Assembly: GCA_905182235.1 (NCBI GenBank)
Contig: CAJJAM010000008.1
Span: 1-38,666, forward strand
Direction: 5' to 3'
Source: SAR86 cluster bacterium SAR86B
Lineage (GTDB): Bacteria > Pseudomonadota > Gammaproteobacteria > Magnimaribacterales > Magnimaribacteraceae
DNA length: 38,666 nt
The position numbers were made by a program, and so were the translations under genes. Below the pieces are notes generated by a model, which was given only the letters and a program-made list of their open reading frames with translations, had not been told where the DNA came from and did no database searches. Shown in pieces: positions 7,112 to 15,772 of the stretch; the first letter of the stretch is position 1; the number at the start of each line of letters is the position of its first letter.

Positions 7112-8560
7112 TTAAGAGAACTCTTTTAGATCTTCTTTAGCCCGATGAGCTCTTTCAATCCTATTATAAATAGATTCAGAGAGTTGAAAGTTGTTACCTG
7201 ATAATTCTAAAGCCCACCTCAAGTGCTTAATAGAAAGGTCGTAACTGCCTGTTAAGAAGAAATATTCTGCTCTTGATTGATGCAATCCTATAATGTTCTT
7301 TGCTAACCCTTGTATTTCAGCTAACCAATACCATACTTGAGGGTCGGTGCTTCTAGTCAGTGATAATTTTCTTATGACTTCTTCAGCTTTATCAAATTTC
7401 TGATTATTTGTAAGGGTTTTTGAGTAAAACACTGTTAGAGGGTAGTTTGCGGGGTTAACTTCAAGTAAAGATTTAGATAATGCTTCTGCTTCAAGATTAT
7501 TTCCTGCATTTAAATGGACTTCAACTAGAAGTGTCTGCAATAAAAGGTTTTCTTTGTCTAAAGCCAGGGCTTTTCTTGAGAAGGTTAAGGCATTTAGATC
7601 ATCACCTCCTTTAGAGTAAGATAAAGCAAGGCCGTACAATGAAGAGATTCTTTGCCTTTTAGACTTAGATCGTCTGAGGTCTTGTTTAAATTGAGCAATT
7701 GCTTGTCTTGATTGTTTAGTAAAATGGACTTTAGATCTATTCTTTACAAGATCGTAATCCAAATTATTTCTATAATTTATACCGCTAACTTCATCTGCTC
7801 TAATTTTTGAGTCACTAATTCTTTTTTTAGTTAAGGGGTGGGATCTAAGAAATTCAAGATTATCTGAGCCTGATAGACGGCTAAGAGATTGAAGAATTTC
7901 AAACATATTTGCCATGCTTAGAGGATCGAAACCAGCCCTGACCATGGTTGTGAACCCAACTCGGTCAGCTTCTTGTTCGTTACCTCGGCTGTAAGCTAAC
8001 GATTGTTGATTAATTATTTGTTGACCAGCAAGAATTGCTTCTGGGTTTGTGGCCGCTGCGACAGCAACGCTAGCTAAAATTAGTAGAGCATTAGCTAGGC
8101 TTCTGTCCTTTTGTCTTTGGAGTCTTCTAGCAAAATGTCTTTGACTTAAATGTGCTATTTCATGTGCCAATACAGATGCAAATTCTCCCTCAGTTTCTGC
8201 TTGATATATTAAACCGCCATTTATTCCAATAACGCCACCAGGAGCTGCAAAGGCATTTACTGATTTTTGATCTATTAAAGTGACCTCAAGTCTTCTATCT
8301 TTTAACTGACTGTACTCGGCAAGTCTGTAAATAAGGTGCTCTACATAGTCTTGAGTTATTGGATCATCATATCCAGGCACGCTTCTTCTTATTTGGGCCA
8401 TATAAAGTCTACCTAATTTAAATTCTGAAGCTATGGATATGGCAGACGAAGAAGCGTTGCCCAGTTCAGGCAAGGTTTCTTCTTCTGAATTAATAAAAAC
8501 AGAATAAGAAATTAGAAATATTAGAGCTGTCCATTTCATTGGTTGAAAAAAATTTATCAT
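7112..8560 (-). CDS. bepA: Periplasmic M48 metalloprotease and chaperone BepA (YfgC)
   Basis: A 482-residue protein with a signal peptide (hydrophobic stretch about residues 10-23), an M48 zinc protease domain and C-terminal TPR repeats (about 310-470). The zinc motif HEIAH is at 133-137, the third ligand Glu197 lies in RGNEQEADRVG, and SHPLTKKRI carries the regulatory/ligand His. BepA assists LptD maturation and degrades stalled outer-membrane proteins together with the BAM complex. Met8 (8539) is an alternative start; neither has a clear Shine-Dalgarno. It is divergent from the PerM-like gene, which also neighbours it in E. coli. Confidence 0.94.
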   Translation of the reverse strand: MINFFQPMKWTALIFLISYSVFINSEEETLPELGNASSSAISIASEFKLGRLYMAQIRRSVPGYDDPITQDYVEHLIYRLAEYSQLKDRRLEVTLIDQKSVNAFAAPGGVIGINGGLIYQAETEGEFASVLAHEIAHLSQRHFARRLQRQKDRSLANALLILASVAVAAATNPEAILAGQQIINQQSLAYSRGNEQEADRVGFTTMVRAGFDPLSMANMFEILQSLSRLSGSDNLEFLRSHPLTKKRISDSKIRADEVSGINYRNNLDYDLVKNRSKVHFTKQSRQAIAQFKQDLRRSKSKRQRISSLYGLALSYSKGGDDLNALTFSRKALALDKENLLLQTLLVEVHLNAGNNLEAEALSKSLLEVNPANYPLTVFYSKTLTNNQKFDKAEEVIRKLSLTRSTDPQVWYWLAEIQGLAKNIIGLHQSRAEYFFLTGSYDLSIKHLRWALELSGNNFQLSESIYNRIERAHRAKEDLKEFS

Positions 8561-8654
8561 ATTTATTGATCAAGGTATAATAATTATATTAGTTTTAGTA
8601 ACTTAGGGTTTAATTAGACAATGTTTAATTTAGCCAGTTCCTACTCTTGATATT
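8561..8654. promoter_or_regulatory. Divergent intergenic region between bepA and the PerM-like gene
   Basis: Ninety-four AT-rich bases must hold the promoters of both divergent genes. A TATAAT hexamer occurs at about 8575-8580 on the plus strand, within GGTATAATAATTATATT, but I could not pair it with a convincing -35 box. No hairpin or operator is evident. Confidence 0.4.
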
Positions 8655-9725
8655 ATGAAAGACCTTTTAGAAAAATTTATGGCGAGATTCTTCTCTAATG
8701 AAGAGTCTATATTTTTTGGTCTTTTATTATTGTTCTGTTCAGTTTTCATACTGCTTTTTGGAAATATTCTTTTACCAGTCTTTCTAAGCATCGTTATTGC
8801 TTTCTTGTTGAATGGATTATTAAGAAGTTTTGAATCATTAAAAATCTCACCTACAATCTCTTTATCTCTTACTCTAATTATTTTCTTTGGTTTCTATCTA
8901 AGTATTTTTATTACTTTACCCTCTCTTGGGTCTCAAATAAATTCTTTGCTACAGAATTTACCTACAATCATAGTGGCCTTTCAAGATACTTTGGGGGAGC
9001 TTGCTCTGACCTATGGTGATATATTTTCAGAAGAAGATATTAATTCTCTATTCTTAAATTTCAGTGATCAGGTAAATAACCTATTGAGTCAAGCTTTGGG
9101 CCAACTGGCCGGTACTATTTCTTTTATGTTTAGTGCCGTCCTTTATGCAATCCTTATCCCCATAATGGTTTTTTTCTTTCTCAAGGATAAAACCGTCCTG
9201 TTGCCAATGCTCACGGGATTCTTGCCTAAAAAGAGAGGGTTCATGAATTCTGTATTTTCTGAGATGAATGATCAATTGTATAACTACGTAACTGGTAAGG
9301 TAATAGAGATGTCTATTGTGGCATTATGCTCTTATATATTATTTGCTTTGTTTGGATTGCCTTATGCTGTTTTGATAGCCATCTTGGTCGGCTTGTCGGT
9401 GATAATACCTTTCTTCGGGGCCATCTTGGTAACCATCCCTGTTGCTTTTCTAGGCTTATATGAATGGGGATTAAACAGCCAGTTTTTATGGTTTATGAGC
9501 TCTTATCTCTTGATACAAGTCCTGGATGGAAATGTCTTAGTTCCTTTTTTATTTTCTACCAGGAACAACTTGCATCCGGCTGTGATAATTATAGCGATCT
9601 TATTCTTTGGTGGGATATGGGGATTTTGGGGTTTATTTTTTGCAATTCCATTAGCAACTTTTATAAAAGCTATTGCTAACTCATGGCCAGAACCAAAAAA
9701 AATTAATTCATCTATGAATGATTAG
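8655..9725 (+). CDS. perM: AI-2E family/PerM-like membrane permease
   Basis: A 356-residue integral membrane protein of the AI-2 exporter (AI-2E, TqsA/PerM) family. It has hydrophobic segments near the N terminus (about 20-55), a central soluble stretch, and a C-terminal membrane bundle with the family motifs VFFFLKDKTVLLPMLTGFLP and GLPYAVLIAILVGLSVIIPFFGA. It ends with the typical NNLHPAVIIIAILFFGGIWG segment. The transported substrate is unknown for PerM itself. It is divergent from bepA, as in E. coli (perM-bepA). The TAG stop overlaps the convergent bcp stop (shared bases 9722-9725). Confidence 0.88.
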   Translation: MKDLLEKFMARFFSNEESIFFGLLLLFCSVFILLFGNILLPVFLSIVIAFLLNGLLRSFESLKISPTISLSLTLIIFFGFYLSIFITLPSLGSQINSLLQNLPTIIVAFQDTLGELALTYGDIFSEEDINSLFLNFSDQVNNLLSQALGQLAGTISFMFSAVLYAILIPIMVFFFLKDKTVLLPMLTGFLPKKRGFMNSVFSEMNDQLYNYVTGKVIEMSIVALCSYILFALFGLPYAVLIAILVGLSVIIPFFGAILVTIPVAFLGLYEWGLNSQFLWFMSSYLLIQVLDGNVLVPFLFSTRNNLHPAVIIIAILFFGGIWGFWGLFFAIPLATFIKAIANSWPEPKKINSSMND

Positions 9726-10189
9726 ATCTCTTTAGCTGCTTCTAAAACTTCTTCAGCGTGCCCAGTAACTTTCACTTTTCTCCATTCCCTTACCAGCTTT
9801 CCTTTTTCGTCTATCAAAAAAGTGCTTCTGTCTATGCCCATGTACTTTCTCCCATACATGCTTTTTTCTTTTATCACATCATATTGATTGCAGATTTTCT
9901 CATCCGGATCACTAATTAGTTCAAAATTAAAACTTTGTTTCTCTTTAAAATTTTCATGTGATTTTATGGACTCACGTGATAATCCAAATATAACAGTATT
10001 CTCTTTATCAAATTTCTTTTTTAAATCCCTAAAGTCTTGGCCTTCAGTCGTACATCCCGGAGTGCTATCTTTTGGATAAAAATAGAGCACAACTTTTTTC
10101 CCTTTTAACTTTGAGAGGTGAGCAATCTTTCCTCCGGTGCATTCCCCTTTAAAAATTGGAGCTTTTGAATTTATTTTTGGTGCTGGCAT
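9722..10189 (-). CDS. bcp: Thioredoxin-dependent peroxiredoxin, Bcp/PrxQ family
   Basis: A 155-residue peroxiredoxin that reduces hydrogen peroxide and organic hydroperoxides in the cytosol. The peroxidatic site is Cys46 in YPKDSTPGCTTEGQDFRD, and the conserved PDEKICNQYDV and YMGIDRSTFLIDEKG segments follow. The resolving Cys found five residues later in E. coli Bcp is Gln51 here; Cys100 could serve instead, as in PrxQ variants with a distal resolving Cys, or the enzyme may be 1-Cys. It is divergent from dapA, a neighbour relation also seen in E. coli (dapA-gcvR-bcp), with gcvR absent here. Confidence 0.93.
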   Translation of the reverse strand: MPAPKINSKAPIFKGECTGGKIAHLSKLKGKKVVLYFYPKDSTPGCTTEGQDFRDLKKKFDKENTVIFGLSRESIKSHENFKEKQSFNFELISDPDEKICNQYDVIKEKSMYGRKYMGIDRSTFLIDEKGKLVREWRKVKVTGHAEEVLEAAKEI

Positions 10190-10263
10190 ATATCCTCCTA
10201 TACAATCCGCTTATAATAAAGTCTTGATAGTACTTTTTAAACCACTGATTAACATTTATATAA
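10190..10263. promoter_or_regulatory. Divergent intergenic region between bcp and dapA
   Basis: Seventy-four bases separate the two divergent starts. A TATAAT hexamer sits at 10212-10217 on the plus strand. A convincing -35 element at the right distance is not obvious, and no operator is recognised. Confidence 0.4.
10194..10199 (-). promoter_or_regulatory. Strong Shine-Dalgarno of bcp
   Basis: On the minus strand a perfect AGGAGG lies four bases before the bcp ATG. It fixes the start of bcp and is unusually strong for this window, where most genes have weak or no Shine-Dalgarno sequences. Confidence 0.7.
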
Positions 10264-11163
10264 ATGTATAAACTGCAAGGATCAATTGTTGCCTTAGTAA
10301 CACCCATGGAATCGGATGGAAGCATTGCTTGGCAAAGCCTCTTTAATCTAATAGATTGGCATGTAGAATCAGGAACTAAGGGTTTAGTTTTAGTTGGTAC
10401 AACAGGTGAGTCTGCAACTATAGATGTCGCTGAGCACGTACAAATAATAGAACAATCTTCTAAGCATGCTAAAGAAAGAATTCCTATCATTGCTGGAACG
10501 GGAGCAAATTCTACTAAAGAAGCTATTTATTTAACTTCTGCAGCAAAGGAAGCTGGGGCTGATGCTGCACTCTTGGTTACGCCTTACTACAACAAGCCCA
10601 CCCAATTAGGATTGATAGCGCACTACTTAGAAATTGCCAACGAAGTTGACATACCACAAATTCTTTACAATGTGCCAGCTAGAACTGGTTGTGATTTATT
10701 ACCTGAGACTGTTTTTAAACTTTCTACTCACAATAATATCATTGGCTTAAAAGAAGCGACAGGTGATTTAAATAGATTAGAGGCCTTAAAAAAAGGCTTG
10801 AATGAACAAATTGCTGATGAATCATTTTTATTGTATTCAGGAGATGACCCAACTTCAACGGAATTTATATTGAATGGAGGTTCGGGGACTATATCTGTAA
10901 CTGCGAATGTAGTTCCAAGTCTGATTTCAGAAATTTGTAACCTTGCTCTTATGGGCGATAAAGAAAAAGCTATAATATTAAATTCTAGATTAGAGAAATT
11001 AAATGCATTGTTATTTATTGAATCTAATCCAATACCTGTAAAATGGATATTAAATAGATTAGGAAGAGTGCCTGAAGGATTGCGCCTCCCACTAACAACT
11101 TTAGATGAAAAATATTACGATCAAATGGAACTTATTTTAAAAGAATTAAGTCTATTAAATTAA
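10264..11163 (+). CDS. dapA: 4-hydroxy-tetrahydrodipicolinate synthase DapA
   Basis: A 299-residue TIM-barrel enzyme condensing pyruvate with aspartate-semialdehyde in the lysine/diaminopimelate pathway. Active-site residues are in place: Thr46-Thr47 in GTTGESAT, Tyr135 in YNVPARTG, Arg140, and the Schiff-base Lys163 in GLKEATGD. The N terminus (YKLQGSIVALVTPM) matches the usual family start. It begins the dapA-bamC-purC set, with bamC eight bases downstream, the same order as in E. coli. Length is normal (292-300). Confidence 0.97.
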   Translation: MYKLQGSIVALVTPMESDGSIAWQSLFNLIDWHVESGTKGLVLVGTTGESATIDVAEHVQIIEQSSKHAKERIPIIAGTGANSTKEAIYLTSAAKEAGADAALLVTPYYNKPTQLGLIAHYLEIANEVDIPQILYNVPARTGCDLLPETVFKLSTHNNIIGLKEATGDLNRLEALKKGLNEQIADESFLLYSGDDPTSTEFILNGGSGTISVTANVVPSLISEICNLALMGDKEKAIILNSRLEKLNALLFIESNPIPVKWILNRLGRVPEGLRLPLTTLDEKYYDQMELILKELSLLN

Positions 11164-11171
11164 GGAACACT

Positions 11172-12155
11172 ATGAATTCAATAAGAACATTAATATCACT
11201 AATTTTAGTATTTAATATTTACGGTTGTAGTTTGATGTTCGATGATGGAATTGATGATTATCTTAAAGAATCTGAGTCAAAATCTCTGGAGGTTCCAGTT
11301 AATTCAAATGTAAGACCTATTGTTGATTTTTACCCCTTACCTCAAGGGGCATCCAGTGATGTTGAAGATCTTTACGAAGTCCCCTTGCCACAACAAGTCT
11401 TTTCTTCAGGAACTACCAATGAAGTCAGGTTGCATAAATTAGGCGAGATTAGATGGATTTACGTGGAGACCCTCCCTAGTAGTGCCTGGCCAATTATGAA
11501 AGACTTTTGGAGCGGTAATAAATACGGCTTGTCAGAAGAGGACCCCAACACAGGCATAATCGAAAGTAAGCTTGTTGAGTTAAATGGGCTTCAGACTAAG
11601 TTAGTGATGAAAATAGAGCATGGGATAAGACAGGCCAGCTCTGAAATATTTATCTCACATGTTTCTTTAAATGATAGTGATGAATGGATACGAATAGCAG
11701 GAGAAGAAAATCTTGAAGAAAAAATCTTGTTATCCGCCCTAGATTTTTTATCAGAATCTTCTTCATCTGGCGGAACATCCTTAGTGGCCTTAAATCTTAA
11801 TGTGGGACAAAAAGCAATACTTAAACAGAACGAAGATTTTTCTAGTTTTATTGAGTTAAATCTAGAATATGCAAGGGCGTGGGCTGCTGTAGACCGAGCT
11901 CTCAAAGAAGCCCTTATAACTGTTATCGACTTAGACAGAGAAGCGGGAGTTTTCTTTGTTGATTTCTCTAACGAAGAAGAAAAAGGTTTTATTAGGAACA
12001 TGTTTACAAGGAGTAAATCTTCTGGAGGGAGTTTTAGAATATCAGTTGAGAAGGTTGGCAATGATAAATGTATTGTTACTGTCGGAGGAGACAGTGAGGA
12101 TTCAAAGTTATTTGAACGCGACCTCTTATCTGAAATTAATCAATCACTGTCGTAA
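11172..12155 (+). CDS. bamC: Outer-membrane assembly lipoprotein BamC
   Basis: A 327-residue lipoprotein with a signal peptide ending in lipobox IYGC (Cys19). It has an unstructured N-terminal stretch (about 20-90) and two helix-grip-like domains, about 100-210 and 225-325. RPIVDFYPLPQG and RWIYVETLPSSAWPIMKDFW are recognisable NlpB/DapX-family features. BamC is an accessory subunit of the BamABCDE complex that inserts beta-barrel proteins. Sequence conservation in this family is low; the lipobox plus position between dapA and purC support the call. Confidence 0.88.
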   Translation: MNSIRTLISLILVFNIYGCSLMFDDGIDDYLKESESKSLEVPVNSNVRPIVDFYPLPQGASSDVEDLYEVPLPQQVFSSGTTNEVRLHKLGEIRWIYVETLPSSAWPIMKDFWSGNKYGLSEEDPNTGIIESKLVELNGLQTKLVMKIEHGIRQASSEIFISHVSLNDSDEWIRIAGEENLEEKILLSALDFLSESSSSGGTSLVALNLNVGQKAILKQNEDFSSFIELNLEYARAWAAVDRALKEALITVIDLDREAGVFFVDFSNEEEKGFIRNMFTRSKSSGGSFRISVEKVGNDKCIVTVGGDSEDSKLFERDLLSEINQSLS

Positions 12156-12171
12156 TTAAATAAATAAAAAT

Positions 12172-12879
12172 ATGGATAAGGGAACTTTAATCACTACTGG
12201 GAAAGCAAAATCATTATATGAAACTGATGATTCTGATTATTTAATTCTTCATTATCGAGATGACACTTCTGCCTTCGACGGCAAGAAGGTTGAAAGTCTC
12301 GAAGGCAAGGGAAGTATTAACAATAGGTTTAATGCATTCATCATGGAATTTCTTGAAAAAGAAGGCATACCAACACATTTTGAAAAATTATTATCCAATA
12401 CTGATAGTTTAGTAAAAAAATTAGAAATGGTACCTGTTGAGTGTGTAGTTAGAAATGTAACTGCAGGAAGTATATGCAAGAGATTGGGTTTAGAAGAAGG
12501 CAAGGATTTAGATCCTTCTACATTCGAGTTTTTTTATAAAGATGATGAATTGGGAGACCCTATGATTAATGATTACCATATAAGGTCTTTTGGTTGGGCA
12601 ACTCAGGATCAAATTGATAAAATGCAAGAGTTAACTTTTGCAGTTAATAGATTATTACAGAAACTCTTTTCTGATTCTGGGATGATATTAGTGGATTACA
12701 AATTAGAATTTGGATCTTTTAAAGGAGATCTATTGTTGGGTGATGAATTTACCCCAGATGGATGCAGGGTATGGGATTCTGAGACTAGAGAAAAGCTGGA
12801 TAAAGATCGTTTTAGACAAAATCTAGGTGATGTAGTTGAATCCTATGAGATTATAGCTAAGAAATTAGGAGTTATTTAG
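12172..12879 (+). CDS. purC: SAICAR synthase PurC
   Basis: A 235-residue cytosolic enzyme that ligates aspartate to CAIR in purine synthesis, using ATP. Motifs: [11 protein letters not shown] near the N terminus (nucleotide-binding loop), the central [20 protein letters not shown] segment, and VDYKLEFG followed by [15 protein letters not shown] in the ATP/Mg-binding part. Length matches the bacterial single-domain form (about 237). It ends eight bases before the convergent korB stop, and no rho-independent terminator is visible between them. Confidence 0.96.
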   Translation: MDKGTLITTGKAKSLYETDDSDYLILHYRDDTSAFDGKKVESLEGKGSINNRFNAFIMEFLEKEGIPTHFEKLLSNTDSLVKKLEMVPVECVVRNVTAGSICKRLGLEEGKDLDPSTFEFFYKDDELGDPMINDYHIRSFGWATQDQIDKMQELTFAVNRLLQKLFSDSGMILVDYKLEFGSFKGDLLLGDEFTPDGCRVWDSETREKLDKDRFRQNLGDVVESYEIIAKKLGVI

Positions 12880-12887
12880 TTCTTCTT

Positions 12888-13943
12888 CTATTTTAAGTTG
12901 TCGTTTATGTCTTTTAGAGCTGATTTACCAGGACACAATTGTTCTTGAGTTAAAGTATTCAAGGGTTGATCAGTAATATTCAATATCTCTTTTAAGTCTT
13001 TAGCACTTGGATCTGCATAAAGAAGTCCGGTAAGTACTTTTCCGTCCCTCTGTGATTCTTGAATTTTTTTTATGGCTATTATTTTATCAGTGGGATCGTA
13101 ATCTAGAGCAAGCTTAGTTAGAGATAAAGTTGAACCGTCATGTAAGGAAACCTCAGAACTTTCTCCTGGTTCGTAACTCGTTGTTATTTCTTTACCTAAA
13201 GGGACAAAATCTGGTTTTGACAAAGCTTCGTTGTGCTCTCTTATGTAATCATAGCTTTTTGTTGAAGTATTGTGATTATTAAAAGTTACACAAGGAGAGA
13301 TAATATCCAATAGAGAGAACCCCTTATGACACATAGCAGCTTTAATTAATGGAACTAACTGATCTCTATCCCCTGAGAAACTCCTGGCAACAAAACTAGC
13401 TCCAAGCTGTATTGCCATACTAGGTAAGTCGATGGCAGGAAATAAGTTTTCGTCTCCATATTTACTCTTTGATTCTAGATCATTGGTAGCTGAGAATTGA
13501 CCTTTAGTAAGGCCATAGGTTCCGTTATTTTCAACAAAGTAAGTCATATTTAATTGTCTTCTGGCGCAATGAATGAATTGACCTATTCCTATTGAGGCAG
13601 TGTCTCCATCACCTGAAACTCCTAAATATAGTAATTCATGATTAGCCATAGCTGCTCCAGTAGCAATTGAAGGCATCCTTCCGTGCACAGAATTAAAACC
13701 ATGAGATTGGTTTAAAAAATAAGCAGGGGCTTTAGAAGAACAGCCTATACCTGATAATTTAGCAACACGATAAGCTTCAATATTTAGTTGAAAACAGGCT
13801 TCAACAATTGCTGCACTGATCGAATCATGTCCACAACCTGCACATAAGGTAGAAACTGAACCTTCATAATCTCTTCGAGTTAAACCTAGTTTATTACTTT
13901 CTAGTCTAGGATGATGGTTGATCGGCTTGGTAATATATGTCAT
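12888..13943 (-). CDS. korB: 2-oxoacid:ferredoxin oxidoreductase beta subunit (KorB type)
   Basis: A 351-residue thiamine diphosphate-binding subunit. The TPP/Mg motif is GDGDTASIG (111-119) continuing to ENNGTYGLTKGQ (138-149). Cys34 and Cys37 (LCAGCGH), Cys68 and Cys218 have spacing matching the four cysteines that bind the single [4Fe-4S] cluster in archaeal OFOR beta subunits. It catalyses CoA-dependent oxidative decarboxylation of a 2-oxoacid, most likely 2-oxoglutarate, passing electrons to ferredoxin. It is the last gene of a minus-strand operon, 11 bases after korA. Substrate choice cannot be read from motifs alone; the TCA context supports 2-oxoglutarate. Confidence 0.9.
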   Translation of the reverse strand: MTYITKPINHHPRLESNKLGLTRRDYEGSVSTLCAGCGHDSISAAIVEACFQLNIEAYRVAKLSGIGCSSKAPAYFLNQSHGFNSVHGRMPSIATGAAMANHELLYLGVSGDGDTASIGIGQFIHCARRQLNMTYFVENNGTYGLTKGQFSATNDLESKSKYGDENLFPAIDLPSMAIQLGASFVARSFSGDRDQLVPLIKAAMCHKGFSLLDIISPCVTFNNHNTSTKSYDYIREHNEALSKPDFVPLGKEITTSYEPGESSEVSLHDGSTLSLTKLALDYDPTDKIIAIKKIQESQRDGKVLTGLLYADPSAKDLKEILNITDQPLNTLTQEQLCPGKSALKDINDNLK

Positions 13944-13954
13944 CTTTTTCTCTC

Positions 13955-15772
13955 TTAGGCTGTTTTTGCTGGAACACCAGAAAGGTGAGCGTTTATCTTA
14001 TTTTTTATGTATGAGGCAGTGATAGGTTGGCCATCAAAACATAAGATAGACACCAATTTATCTGGAATAATTCCTCCTTCAGCCATCATTAAGGTTCTCA
14101 TTTGACCATCTCTGTTCTGCTCTACTATAAATAGCAAATCATGATCTTCTATAAATTCCCATACTTCTAAATTAAAGGGAAAAGCACGCAGTCTCATTGC
14201 ATCTACATTCAGATTCTCTTCATCGAGTTGATCAAGAGTTTCTTGCATAGAACAATCAGTACTTCCAAAATATATTATTCCTATTGAACTGGTACTTTTC
14301 TCTTGATTGAAAACTGGCTTAGGCACGAGTTCAGAAGCTGTTTGATATTTTTTTAGCAACCTTGATAAAACTTCAGCATTTTTATCTCCATCTTCCGTAT
14401 ACCTTGCATATTCGTCATGAGATGTTCCTCTTGTGAAATATGCACCTTTATTTGGATGTGTTCCTGGGTAAGTCCTATAAGGTATACCATCTCCATCAAC
14501 ATCAAGATATCGGCCAAATTTCTCCATACCATCAAGGTCTTCCTTGGATAATACCTTTCCTTTGTCATATTCTTTGGTATCGTCCCAATCAAATTCTTTA
14601 GTTGACCAGTCATTCATTCCTAGGTCTAAATCCATCAAGACGATTACAGGAGTTTGTAGTCTGTCAGCTAAATCAAAGGCTTCTATAGAGAAATCAAAGC
14701 ACTCATTAGGATCTGAAGGAATTAATAGAACATGCTTTGTATCTCCATGAGAAGCATAAGCACATGCAAGAAGATCTGATTGTTGTGTTCTTGTGGGCAT
14801 TCCTGTTGATGGACCCCCTCGTTGTACATCAAAAATAACTGAAGGCACTTCTGCAAAATAAGCTAATCCAATAAATTCACTCATTAGTGATATGCCTGGA
14901 CCACTAGTGGCTGTAAATCCTCTTGCTCCATTCCAATTTGCTCCAATGGTCATTCCTATTGCAGCCAGTTCATCTTCCGCCTGAATAAAAGCAAATTTAT
15001 TTTTATCAGTTCCTATTTCGATACGTAGTTTTTCACTATAATCACTATAAGATTCAGCAAGCGATGTTGAGGGGGTTATTGGATACCAAGCACAGAAAGT
15101 AGCTCCGCCATAAACACAACCTAGGCCCGCTGCATCGTTGCCACTTGTTAATATTAACCCTTCAGTTTTATTTGATTTATTAACTTGAATATCACAGAAA
15201 TCTTTAAAGTTTTCTTCCGCATAAGAATAACCAATTTCTAAAGCTTTAACATTTGGTTCTATTAATTTCTCTTTACCTCTGAATTGCTCATTAATAAGAG
15301 AAATGTAAATATCCTTGTCCATTTTAAGAAGTGAAGCAAGAAATCCAACGTATCCAAGATTTTTGAAGAGTAATCTTTGTTTGGGATTAGAAAATTCATT
15401 GACGCAAAGTTCTGTTAGAGGAATTCCAAGAACATTGATGTCTTCTCGTCCAAAATCTCTTTTCCAAGATGAATCATAAATTAAATATCCACCTGATTTT
15501 AATTCTTTAATATCATCGCCGTAAGACTGAGGGTTCATGGCAACAGAAATATCTATACCTTCTCTTCTTCCAAGATAACCTTTTTCATTGACTCTTACCT
15601 CAAACCAGGTGGGCAATCCTTGGATGTTAGAAGGAAAGATATTTTTAGGACTAACTGGTATGCCAGAACGAAAAACTCCCTTAGCAAACATTTGATTAGC
15701 ACTAGCAGAGCCAGACCCATTAACATTAGCAAATTTAATTACAAAGTCATTTATTGAGCTTATTTTCTTCAT
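13955..15772 (-). CDS. korA: 2-oxoacid:ferredoxin oxidoreductase alpha subunit with fused gamma domain (KorA type)
   Basis: A 605-residue protein. The N-terminal gamma domain spans about residues 1-190 (NVNGSGSASANQMFAKG) and the alpha subunit about 205-605, with CAWYPITPSTSLAE, EDELAAIGMTIGA and ARGFTATSGPGISLMSE as pyrimidine-binding landmarks. This gamma-alpha fusion plus a separate beta is the two-subunit KorAB architecture, which includes oxygen-tolerant enzymes in aerobes. The start ATG overlaps the upstream flavoprotein stop by four bases (ATGA), indicating translational coupling. RGGPSTGMPTRTQQSD fits 2-oxoglutarate or broad 2-oxoacid enzymes. Confidence 0.9.
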   Translation of the reverse strand: MKKISSINDFVIKFANVNGSGSASANQMFAKGVFRSGIPVSPKNIFPSNIQGLPTWFEVRVNEKGYLGRREGIDISVAMNPQSYGDDIKELKSGGYLIYDSSWKRDFGREDINVLGIPLTELCVNEFSNPKQRLLFKNLGYVGFLASLLKMDKDIYISLINEQFRGKEKLIEPNVKALEIGYSYAEENFKDFCDIQVNKSNKTEGLILTSGNDAAGLGCVYGGATFCAWYPITPSTSLAESYSDYSEKLRIEIGTDKNKFAFIQAEDELAAIGMTIGANWNGARGFTATSGPGISLMSEFIGLAYFAEVPSVIFDVQRGGPSTGMPTRTQQSDLLACAYASHGDTKHVLLIPSDPNECFDFSIEAFDLADRLQTPVIVLMDLDLGMNDWSTKEFDWDDTKEYDKGKVLSKEDLDGMEKFGRYLDVDGDGIPYRTYPGTHPNKGAYFTRGTSHDEYARYTEDGDKNAEVLSRLLKKYQTASELVPKPVFNQEKSTSSIGIIYFGSTDCSMQETLDQLDEENLNVDAMRLRAFPFNLEVWEFIEDHDLLFIVEQNRDGQMRTLMMAEGGIIPDKLVSILCFDGQPITASYIKNKINAHLSGVPAKTA

